From Muribaculaceae bacterium (GTDB lineage: Bacteria > Bacteroidota > Bacteroidia > Bacteroidales > Muribaculaceae): a DNA stretch of 64,000 nucleotides. The notes beneath the pieces were generated by a model, which ran no database searches, had not been told where the DNA came from, and saw nothing but the letters and a program-made list of their open reading frames with translations. Position 1 is the first letter of the stretch. Every line of letters begins with the position of its first letter. The DNA lies in contig JAFSCJ010000005.1 in NCBI GenBank assembly GCA_017436845.1, positions 124,001 through 188,000 on the forward strand. Reading direction: 5' to 3'. Made by a program: the position numbers and the translations under genes. Below, piece after piece: positions 38,901 to 45,968 of the stretch.

Positions 38901-41311
38901 GTTTCATCCCAGTCAGGAACAAATGGGATAAAATCGGGCGTAGCAGTAACAATCTCCGATTCTTCACCTTTACTTCCTGATGAATATACGGGAATGACTT
39001 TATAATCGTAATATCGTAAAACTGTTTCTCCATTTGTTTGATAATATCTAACATCGACATCAGTCATTGTCAACTCAGTTGTATTACCTTGGTAGTTCCA
39101 TGAATTTACTGTTTCTGTATCTTTTCCCTCTCGAGTATATCTTGTGCGATAATATACATCATAGCTTTCCACCTCACTCTCGGCATCAGGGGCGGTCCAT
39201 GAAAGAATTGCATCTTGGCGAGTGGGCTCATCAGGATCCAGATCACGCACTACCATTACCTCCAAATTTTGCACCGGAGCAAGGATTTCTTTAGCCTTAA
39301 TCAAATACTTTATATGATTCTTCCTTGGCACATATACATGTAGTGCCAATGTTAGTTCATCTACCTTTTCAAATTCACACCAGGCATTGACACGATCTTT
39401 ATTTGTTGTATATGTCCCTACATTAAATGACGCCAACTGTTTTCCAGTTGTCAAATCTTTTATAACAATATCTCCATCAACTTCAGAATTTGCAGGACCT
39501 ACAAAGACTTTATGTCCTTGCAAATATTCAATATCAGAACCATAAACACCGCTTATAGAAGATATTTGAGTTCCTGTAATTTCTCCATTATTAATTTGGC
39601 AATCATATATACCTGCCGCACCAAAATAGAGATATTCATTATCAGCATACAAGTCAAACAATGCTTCAGTTGGTCGAGATGTGTTATTTAACCCTACCGG
39701 CAACGTGTAAGTAACCTCACTTTGAGCCTCACCATTGATGAATGGGATTTTAACGACGGTGGCACCATCGGTAAACCACAATGCACCTTCACCTTCCCAC
39801 AAGTTTCCTGACGCGCTCCAATAGTCGGTGCGCCCACCATTACTATTGCCTATAAGATTTGTTGCATATTCATTTGTAAAATTAACAATTCGACTATTAT
39901 TATCATCAAATGTTACCGCACTACCAAAACCACTTGAGGCTTTATATATCTGAACTTGAATTATTTTGCCTGAATAATTTATACTGCACGCTGTAACAAG
40001 GTTTTTAGCGTCATCAGTAGCAATACCCCAACCGGCATCAGCTACACGTTGCACACCAACAGCGGCACTTGTGCCTACGGATGCAACAGTTGACATATTT
40101 ACATGATACAATTTAGTCGAATTTGTACCTGTATTTCGGGGATAAACTACATATTGAATATCATTTGCAACAGCCATCTGTTTAGGTATATATGGGTCAG
40201 CAGCGATGGCATATGCCTCGCCTAATTGAGCAACAGGTGTAGTATTCACCGTAATAAACTCGTCAGACACATCAGGAAGAGTTGCAGTAATTGTATATTT
40301 ATAGGTATTCCCTCCAGGGACATACACATATAACCCTAATGTCAAATCATCAATCTGTTCAAACTCACACCATGCATTGACAACAGCAGTTGATGATGTG
40401 GGAGAAATCGTGATTGTTGCCAATTGCTCAGCTGTTCCGGTTGTTATATCTTCTATTACTATTATTCCATCTCGTGTACCTCTTGTATTTGACCGAACAA
40501 ATATCTTATGTCCTTGTAAATATGCAATATCAGCAGCAAATTGATTTACATCTGTCAACTTTGTTGCTGTAATTGTAGAACCGCTGATTTTACAATCCCA
40601 CACACCGGTACCATTTTGGAAGATATACTCGTCAGTAGCATATTGGTCAAATGCCGATTGAGTAATCCAACCTGTCCCATTGGTATTTGGTCCTGATGGA
40701 AGGGTATATGTCACTTCTTTTTTCGCCACACCTGCCTCTATAGGGATTTTCACTACTGTAGTGCCATCAGTAAACCATAATGCACCATCACCATCATAGC
40801 AATTTCCTGAAGCATGCCAAAAGTCAGTACGCCCTAAAATCGTTCCTGATACAACTCCGGTAAGGTCTGTTGTATACAAATCGGTTAAATCATAGTCTTT
40901 ATATGTGGACGCAGATATAGGATTTCTATAGCTTGTTGCTTTATATACACGCACTTTTTTTACTTTTTGCGTATACCCTATACCATAAGCTGTAACAAGA
41001 TTCCTTGAATCATCGGTAGCTATACCCCAACCGGCTTTTGCTCCTGCAGCAATAGGTTCGTTTTTGCCGTCAGACATATTGACATAATAAAATGCATTTT
41101 CGGTTGTACCAGGATATACCACATATGTTACATCATTGGCTACTGCCATTTGTTTCCCTGTAGCCGATGCGCCTGTCAAACCTGAAGTATCTATAGTTTT
41201 TACAGGCGTTGTATTAACAGTAAAAGTAATACCATCTTGTGCTGTCATTTTTGGGACAAGCCATGCCAATGCAAGGATGAGCATTAACGAGCGAGAGAAA
41301 AAGTGTTTCAT
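35903..41311 (-). CDS. Very large T9SS-secreted surface protein with duplicated domain
   Basis: 1802 residues with signal peptide (about 1-24, KMTAQ). Two repeats of about 320 residues (31-342 and 354-672) share TVNTTPV, KQMAVAND, GWGIATDD, ALWFTDG, YLQGHK and NAWCEFE. They look beta-propeller-like. Fibronectin III-like domains follow (about 675-780 and onward, DAILSWTAPDAESEVESYDVYY), then a third propeller-like part (about 925-1330, IAIDEGGNIFIAQETT) and more Ig/FnIII-like segments. The last about 75 residues (VLSVYPIPATVSVTIKC, LYSESGMLVKTL, LASGYYFLRV, KFIKR) form a type A T9SS sorting domain, so the protein should be exported and attached by PorU. Enzymatic motifs are not recognised; adhesin or glycan-binding is a guess. 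Confidence 0.88.
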   Translation of the reverse strand: MKHFFSRSLMLILALAWLVPKMTAQDGITFTVNTTPVKTIDTSGLTGASATGKQMAVANDVTYVVYPGTTENAFYYVNMSDGKNEPIAAGAKAGWGIATDDSRNLVTAYGIGYTQKVKKVRVYKATSYRNPISASTYKDYDLTDLYTTDLTGVVSGTILGRTDFWHASGNCYDGDGALWFTDGTTVVKIPIEAGVAKKEVTYTLPSGPNTNGTGWITQSAFDQYATDEYIFQNGTGVWDCKISGSTITATKLTDVNQFAADIAYLQGHKIFVRSNTRGTRDGIIVIEDITTGTAEQLATITISPTSSTAVVNAWCEFEQIDDLTLGLYVYVPGGNTYKYTITATLPDVSDEFITVNTTPVAQLGEAYAIAADPYIPKQMAVANDIQYVVYPRNTGTNSTKLYHVNMSTVASVGTSAAVGVQRVADAGWGIATDDAKNLVTACSINYSGKIIQVQIYKASSGFGSAVTFDDNNSRIVNFTNEYATNLIGNSNGGRTDYWSASGNLWEGEGALWFTDGATVVKIPFINGEAQSEVTYTLPVGLNNTSRPTEALFDLYADNEYLYFGAAGIYDCQINNGEITGTQISSISGVYGSDIEYLQGHKVFVGPANSEVDGDIVIKDLTTGKQLASFNVGTYTTNKDRVNAWCEFEKVDELTLALHVYVPRKNHIKYLIKAKEILAPVQNLEVMVVRDLDPDEPTRQDAILSWTAPDAESEVESYDVYYRTRYTREGKDTETVNSWNYQGNTTELTMTDVDVRYYQTNGETVLRYYDYKVIPVYSSGSKGEESEIVTATPDFIPFVPDWDETKDQDDKKFGIDRYDGYCKVQLYWKFPQKNNTTNGGYISKWGCKPDYYSILRNGKQIATNISAFNYIDKTVMPGHDYVYNVVAHYYSMPDTAVSDDNKVHIDVRDWSKISYELSEVYNYSIATEGDSVVVPQGDFLYLTDRDSYRQGQFYNGYWYVAQLKNLPVNDEATAGGIYRIPTAASWENTDENPLKSESFKKIYTTKALQSAGIAIDEGGNIFIAQETTNDNTGLVSNYFANRLTKGRILMNTTGDGITYSDEQSYDVDLSGFNFAEYAVAGRNISLGRIDFFCMKGNLTGGTAQNPTKAYLYLAPNVSRAVYVIELTFDGTAVTASEHYKYDDYSISLFTGESFQDGGNNYAFPVMCEGRDNEFIHNLRSSAYSWHACHANLENNIHESGRQGTVYDTQSRVNNSGGCTIEWNGELFVITPQSQYSANSGNFYVGAASRSSNAVTAKNADLKLILPIDMWTQPDEDVNVNTNSSGVWLAAEKATDASGSIIDENKDGEADYIYIYMYVPGERFAKYKMTPSSLFPPSQVSLEIEKKYKKDYVELEHNPGGDIIRFDAKATWPEVTNYGTTAGGNPSYVILGYTVQLVDANGNVIDEYPSITFEMPRDIDGVGDDVNLGDGQGDGVVDNLETAVVLNDDGTVSNADGSLLVGLTWDKRDITHADGTISNDVTCFDYVFENVDKNVDYVAQVTVNYYGIDTKTTGKVQQSPKTEWEDVATFDYDAPSGYVRVDESLNKWGDWDNLYFGNPAKGEYDAGDIYYDEYRISLAIANPAFTDMSKEPVTYYTISYNSNSVARAIDTPVNEFYLYAPDGYVDTNGNALTANSDGYVKITNGQIPGDYDFNSTDTGGKPHVYWDMEDYTAGVVTDEVDYRTNGPSMWTYSVTANYAATNAKISEVASDVMIADEGEKIPTGVEVVETTTVLSVYPIPATVSVTIKCGETIDYVELYSESGMLVKTLSGNGEQLMTVDVSDLASGYYFLRVNNFAPVKFIKR
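39296..41221 (-). repeat. Tandem duplication of about 320 codons in the T9SS cargo gene
   Basis: Copy A is residues 31-342 (40286-41221), copy B residues 354-672 (39296-40252). They align along their whole length with many identical blocks but clear divergence elsewhere, so the duplication is old and not a recent DNA repeat. Confidence 0.85.
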
Positions 41312-41380
41312 AATATATATTTTTAGTTATTATTTATCTCCATTTAACCCACAATAGTCTATCCAACAGAATATAATTTA

Positions 41381-41416
41381 CAAATATATCGATTTATAAA
41401 AAAAAAAAATGGCAAA
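41381..41416 (-). promoter_or_regulatory. Candidate promoter of the T9SS cargo gene with a T12 tract in the spacer
   Basis: On the minus strand, TTTG (41413-41416) and TATATTTG (41381-41388) are 24 nt apart. The spacer holds an unbroken run of 12 T (plus-strand A 41398-41409). Usual spacing is about 19-22, so loss of a few T would bring it to the optimum. Confidence 0.5.
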
Positions 41417-41524
41417 ATTTCAACACTATTTTATGTTAAAAAATCACAAGGGAATCATCTCCAAAATTTGAATATTGTGAACAAATTCAGAATTGTGTGT
41501 GTTTTAAATAAAAAACACACATCT

Positions 41525-41989
41525 ATGAAAAAGATTTTATCAATAGTTATTGCTATAGCAATATGTTTCGGAGTAGGTATCACTGCCCGCTATTTTCAAG
41601 CCGATGCATTGGCTTCTTGGTATCCGTTCTTGGAAAAGCCATCAATCACACCGCCTGACTATGTATTTCCCATCGCTTGGGGATTCATCTATCTGTGTAT
41701 GGGCATTTCAATAGGTCTTATATGGGATAAACCCACTTATGTGCGTTTTGCCCCTATGTGGTTGTTTATCTGGCAATTGTTTTTTAATTTTATGTGGAGC
41801 ATTTTGTTCTTTACGATGCAAAGTCCCATGCTTGGGTTCTTTTGCATTATACTCTTAGACATTTCGGTCGTATTGTATACCATGCAGGTCTATCACATCA
41901 ATCGACTTTCATCATGGTTGTTTTTCCCTTATATTGCATGGCTCACTTTTGCCACATATCTCAATGCCTACATTCTCATTGTAAACTAA
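41525..41989 (+). CDS. tspO: TspO/MBR family membrane protein
   Basis: 154 residues from the ATG at 41525; an upstream start (41468) adds 19 hydrophilic residues the family lacks. Five membrane helices. The TspO signature is ASWYPFLEKPSITPPDYVFPIAW followed by LYLCMG-like helix 2 (motif W-PxLxKPxxxPP; quoted partly), and WxxFFNFMWSILFF in helix 3. Family members bind porphyrins and lipids; role in anaerobes is poorly understood. It is followed by a hairpin (42008-42048) and the CE7 esterase gene. Confidence 0.9.
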   Translation: MKKILSIVIAIAICFGVGITARYFQADALASWYPFLEKPSITPPDYVFPIAWGFIYLCMGISIGLIWDKPTYVRFAPMWLFIWQLFFNFMWSILFFTMQSPMLGFFCIILLDISVVLYTMQVYHINRLSSWLFFPYIAWLTFATYLNAYILIVN

Positions 41990-42007
41990 AAAAATAGGAT
42001 ATGTTAT

Positions 42008-42048
42008 AAATAATGGTTATTTTTGATGTTCAGAAATAACCATTATTT
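42008..42048 (+). terminator. Perfect 15-bp hairpin between tspO and the CE7 esterase
   Basis: Stem 42008-42022 with 42034-42048, loop of 11 nt. AT-rich with T-rich right arm, which fits a terminator for tspO. It ends 5 bp before the esterase ATG (42054), so if transcription passes through, it would sit over the translation start region. Confidence 0.7.
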
Positions 42049-42053
42049 GTATC

Positions 42054-43334
42054 ATGAAACATTTATCAGCAATTTTTGCATTTATAACCCTATGCACCAT
42101 TGGCACTATAGCCCAACCTCGTACAACAAAAGTTCAGCTAATTTTTGTGCCGGATCATGCCGACGCTCTCTATAATGCAGGAGAAGATGCCAAGTTTAAA
42201 ATCATTGCTCTTGACTGCGGTATGCCTCTGAACGAAGGTGTCATAAAATGGGAGGTGAGCGAAGATCTCATGCGTGTACATAAAACCGATTCGATAAAGC
42301 TAAATGGCACGAATGAGGCAAAGATAAACATAGGGACAATGAAGAAATTTGGTTTTTTGCGAGTTAAAGCATCCATCGTTAAGGATGGTAAAACATATTC
42401 ATCTATTGCAACTGTAGGATACAATACAGACCAACTGCTTCCCACTGTTCAAAAACCTGATGACTTTGAATCATTTTGGGATAAACAGGTCGAAGCTGTG
42501 AGAAAAATAGAATTAAACCCAATGATGACTCTACTCCCTGAACGTTGTACCGACAAGGTTAACGTCTACCACATCTCCTATGGTAATATAGGTGGCACTC
42601 GCATGTATGGCATGCTGACAATGCCGTCAAAAGAGGGGAAATATCCTGCTATTCTACGCTTTCCCGGAGCCGGAGTAGGAGAAAAAGGTGGGGATATTGC
42701 TCATGCCCAACAAGGAGTAATTGTACTTGAACTCGGTATTCATGGCATCCCGGTAAACCTATCGGGAAATATATATTCAGAGCTTAACAAAGGTGCTCTT
42801 GCATCCTACCCAACATATAACATCGACAATAAATACAATTACTACTATAAACGCGTATATATGGGTTGCGTGCGTGGTGTAGATTTCCTTCTATCTCTCC
42901 CACAATGCAATGGTAATATAGGTACTCTTGGAGGTAGCCAGGGAGGAGCTTTATCGATAGTAACATCAGCGCTCGATAGTCGTGTAAAAGCAACGGCAAC
43001 CTATTTCCCCGCACTTTGCGATCTTGAGGGTTACACTCATCATCAAGCCGGCGGATGGCCCCATGTGTTTAAAAACGTTGAAAACCGCACTCCCGAAAAA
43101 CTTAACACTGCGCGTTACTACGACACTGCCAACTTTGCACGATGTTTGAAAGCCCCGGTCTGTTATATATTTGGTTACAATGACCTGACTTGCGCACCCA
43201 CTACCACTCGTGCCACATACAATGTGATAACTGCTCCTAAAAAACTCATCATCGGCGAGAACATCGGGCACTGGCTATACCCAGAACAAACTGCCACCCT
43301 TTGGAATTGGCTAATTGATGAATTGAAAAAGTAA
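42054..43334 (+). CDS. CE7 family acetyl xylan esterase/deacetylase (AXE1-type), secreted
   Basis: 426 residues with signal peptide (about 1-20, ending TIAQP). An N-terminal beta domain (about 22-130) precedes the alpha/beta hydrolase. Nucleophile Ser in GTLGGSQGGALS, Asp in FGYNDLTCAPTT and His in GENIGHWLYPEQ complete the triad. The pattern NIGGTRMYGMLTMP and GVIVLELGIHGIP are typical AXE1. It should remove acetyl groups from xylo-oligosaccharides or similar glycans, in the periplasm or outside. Convergent with the GH31 gene of the polysaccharide locus next door, so probably part of glycan use. No convincing -7 box directly upstream. Confidence 0.88.
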   Translation: MKHLSAIFAFITLCTIGTIAQPRTTKVQLIFVPDHADALYNAGEDAKFKIIALDCGMPLNEGVIKWEVSEDLMRVHKTDSIKLNGTNEAKINIGTMKKFGFLRVKASIVKDGKTYSSIATVGYNTDQLLPTVQKPDDFESFWDKQVEAVRKIELNPMMTLLPERCTDKVNVYHISYGNIGGTRMYGMLTMPSKEGKYPAILRFPGAGVGEKGGDIAHAQQGVIVLELGIHGIPVNLSGNIYSELNKGALASYPTYNIDNKYNYYYKRVYMGCVRGVDFLLSLPQCNGNIGTLGGSQGGALSIVTSALDSRVKATATYFPALCDLEGYTHHQAGGWPHVFKNVENRTPEKLNTARYYDTANFARCLKAPVCYIFGYNDLTCAPTTTRATYNVITAPKKLIIGENIGHWLYPEQTATLWNWLIDELKK

Positions 43335-43350
43335 AAACATATATAATATA

Positions 43351-43391
43351 GAAAGGACTATCGCTCAAAAAATAGAGATGATAGTCCTTTC
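43351..43391. terminator. Bidirectional terminator between CE7 esterase and GH31 genes
   Basis: Stem of 12 bp (43351-43362 and 43380-43391), GAAAGGACTATC with its complement, plus an inner CTC/GAG pairing. Lies between convergent stops. Confidence 0.8.
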
Positions 43392-43413
43392 ATATATATT
43401 TAACCGCTACTCT

Positions 43414-45798
43414 TTAATTTGTAATCTTAATAGTTGCAGGAGTAGCAACAGCCCAATCAAATGTAATATATAAAGTAGACGTTTCAGCATCAAATTTCAC
43501 CGCCTCACTCTTTATTTTCTTGCCATCAACCATTATTTGGCGAGGCTCACTGCTAATATTATGAATAACAAATTTCAATTGTTTGTGAGTTGGTGCTCCG
43601 GCATAAGTTCCCTCATTTTCAATGGTAATCTTATACGTTGCATTAGTGGTTTCTCCTCTGAATGTTATAAGACTATATGCACCATCGGCAAGCGATGTTG
43701 TAGATTTGCGGTCGTCTTCAAACATGGTGTATTCGCTTTCGACATTAACGACAGGGAAATATTCAATGGTATAATTATCAGTTTTGTAATCACCTGTATT
43801 ATCCATTGCATAATCAGCCTGTGGGATAAATGCTCCGGCTCTTACAAACATGGGCAATACATTCAATGGTGCATCATAAAGAAGCATATCTCCTGCATAA
43901 TAAATTTTTGACGGATTGTTATAATCAATCCATTCGCCATCGGGGAAAACGACCAAACGATTATTTGCGTCTTCAAGCACCGGCGCAATCATCACTTCGC
44001 TACCCCATAGATATTGATCTTCTATAAAATCATATTTATTTGAGGCATGACTATAGAAGTTCAATGGGCGCACCATCGGCAGACCTTTAGAGGCGTTTTC
44101 ATAGGCAAGCGTATAGTTATAAGGGAGCCAACGATAACGCGTTTTTATCAAGTCAAGGATTATATCTTGATGTTCGGTATAGCGATAAGGTTCTGCTACT
44201 TGCTGAGCATGAGTGCGCAAAATGGGAGAAAATGTCCCAAGTTGCAACCAACGCACATAAAGTTCAGGATCAACAACCTTATCTTCGGTTATTGCAAATC
44301 CGCCAACATCGTGAGACATATATCCAAGACCGCTAAGCCCCGAATTCAACATGATTGTTACCTGTGGTTGCAATCCACCCCAAGAGCGAGACACGTCGGT
44401 AGACCATGGGAACACGCTATAACGTTGCAATCCGGCTGTACCGCCACGCATCAATGTCATGAATCGAGTGTCGGGGTATTCTTCTTTATAAAGGTCATAA
44501 ATGATGCGACTCCACTCATTGCCATAAAGATTGTGGTATTCGCGAGCAGTTAATCCATTGTAATGGAAAATTGTTTCAGGATGCACCTCTGGCTCTCCAA
44601 GATCTCCCCACCATCCGCCAACGCCTTCATCGGTAAGCAACTTATAACGGCCTCGCAACCATTGGCGAGTATCAGGATTAGAGACGTCAAACATTCCTCC
44701 TGTTCCTACCCATATTGTTACATCATGAGTATTGCCCACAGAGTCTCGACAGAACATTCCTTTAGGAGATAATTCATTATAATTATCAATTGCTTTGCCA
44801 TTTTTCAAGACATAAGGTTGTGAGATAATAACGGTATTTACACCTTTTTCTTTCAATCGTGCAAGCATTGCTTTGTGGTCTTGCCATTGATCAGGCTCCC
44901 AAGCGAGACGTCCCATATCCTCCTCTTTGCCATACCAATAAAGGTCAAGCACTACTCCATCAACCGGATAATTATTTAGTTTCAATGTATCTATCACCCC
45001 CTCAGTTTCTGATGCCGTCTTATATCCATATTTTGATGTGATATATCCCATTGCCCAAAATGGAGGCAATTCCTGACGACCGGTCAATTCGGTAAATTGC
45101 TCCACAACTCCGGCAAGTGTTCCGGCGCCGTTAATGAAATAGTATGATATCGGTTGGCGACTTTCTGAAATATATTTAACGGGATTGCTCATTATCATCT
45201 CAGCGGCGGCATAATCATCAAACAGAACTGCATAACCGTTTGATGAAATGAATAACGGCATGGTAATGTTCATCTGTTTGATGCGTGGCTCGCCTTTTTT
45301 GTAGCCATAATTTTGCTTGTTATACATCACAAGCGTGTCTCCGGCAAGATTGTAGGAAAATCCTCGTTCGCCGGCTCCGTAAAATGAGCCTGACCCCATT
45401 GTAGACAATAACAGTGTGCGTTTACCTACCGACTGCAGGCGTTTGCCATTATCGGCAATCGCTCGATTGTCACCCGACGAGATTGTAACAGCTCCAGTGG
45501 TGTTGTTCAACGTTGCAATTACGCCGGTAGCTGTTGTAATAATCTGATTTCCGCCGGCTGTCATCACCTCACCTTCAAAATCAGAGGGGGCAAGAATAGC
45601 AGAATAAGACACCGGAACCTCCTCATTGGCGGAGACATTGGAAACCTTGATAATATCATCATTGATGACGGTTATCGTTACAGTGCGACCATCCTGAGTG
45701 GTAGTTGTAAACACTCCGGGAGTGGCAAAAGCGACTCCTGAAACTGCCATAAAGATGCCGCACAATGTTGTTTTAAATAGGCTGCGAATTTTTATCAT
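43414..45798 (-). CDS. GH31 family glycoside hydrolase
   Basis: 794 residues from the ATG at 45798 (signal peptide IKIRSLFKTTLCGIFMAVSGVAFA); a start at 45861 is rejected because it lies upstream of the TATCTTTG box at 45841-45848. GH31 core: PVDGVVLDLYWYG, VNTVIISQPYV, the nucleophile Asp in WWGDLGEPE, and acid/base Asp in PWSTDVSRSWGGL. A C-terminal beta domain follows (DNYTIEYFPV). Activity could be alpha-glucosidase, alpha-xylosidase or sulfoquinovosidase-like; the subgroup is not decided. No T9SS tail. It is the last gene of the glycan locus, with its own promoter. Confidence 0.9.
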   Translation of the reverse strand: MIKIRSLFKTTLCGIFMAVSGVAFATPGVFTTTTQDGRTVTITVINDDIIKVSNVSANEEVPVSYSAILAPSDFEGEVMTAGGNQIITTATGVIATLNNTTGAVTISSGDNRAIADNGKRLQSVGKRTLLLSTMGSGSFYGAGERGFSYNLAGDTLVMYNKQNYGYKKGEPRIKQMNITMPLFISSNGYAVLFDDYAAAEMIMSNPVKYISESRQPISYYFINGAGTLAGVVEQFTELTGRQELPPFWAMGYITSKYGYKTASETEGVIDTLKLNNYPVDGVVLDLYWYGKEEDMGRLAWEPDQWQDHKAMLARLKEKGVNTVIISQPYVLKNGKAIDNYNELSPKGMFCRDSVGNTHDVTIWVGTGGMFDVSNPDTRQWLRGRYKLLTDEGVGGWWGDLGEPEVHPETIFHYNGLTAREYHNLYGNEWSRIIYDLYKEEYPDTRFMTLMRGGTAGLQRYSVFPWSTDVSRSWGGLQPQVTIMLNSGLSGLGYMSHDVGGFAITEDKVVDPELYVRWLQLGTFSPILRTHAQQVAEPYRYTEHQDIILDLIKTRYRWLPYNYTLAYENASKGLPMVRPLNFYSHASNKYDFIEDQYLWGSEVMIAPVLEDANNRLVVFPDGEWIDYNNPSKIYYAGDMLLYDAPLNVLPMFVRAGAFIPQADYAMDNTGDYKTDNYTIEYFPVVNVESEYTMFEDDRKSTTSLADGAYSLITFRGETTNATYKITIENEGTYAGAPTHKQLKFVIHNISSEPRQIMVDGKKIKSEAVKFDAETSTLYITFDWAVATPATIKITN

Positions 45799-45840
45799 GA
45801 TATAAAAATGTGATTTTAAATTATTTGCTATAAGAACACA

Positions 45841-45848
45841 CAAAGATA
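45841..45848 (-). promoter_or_regulatory. -7 element of the GH31 gene
   Basis: Minus strand TATCTTTG, the ideal Bacteroidetes box, 42 bp before the ATG at 45798. The -33 is weak (TTG at 17 nt). It fixes the start codon choice. Confidence 0.65.
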
Positions 45849-45907
45849 GTGAATAATTCACAAGCCAAGAGAAATAACACGCAATTTATATTTAATTAGG
45901 GTTTTAT

Positions 45908-45943
45908 AAAAAAAAGCACCCACACTCTTGTGAGCATGGGTGC
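45908..45943 (-). terminator. Terminator of the GHL10 glycosidase gene
   Basis: Imperfect stem with GCACCCA/TGGGTGC outer pairs (45916-45943), followed on the minus strand by eight T (45908-45915). 26 bp past the stop at 45969. Confidence 0.85.
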
Positions 45944-45968
45944 CTGTATTGTGAATTTAAACAGTTAA

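Noticed and set aside
45799..45861. Earlier start for the GH31 protein
   Set aside because: It lies upstream of the TATCTTTG promoter box and destroys the signal peptide.
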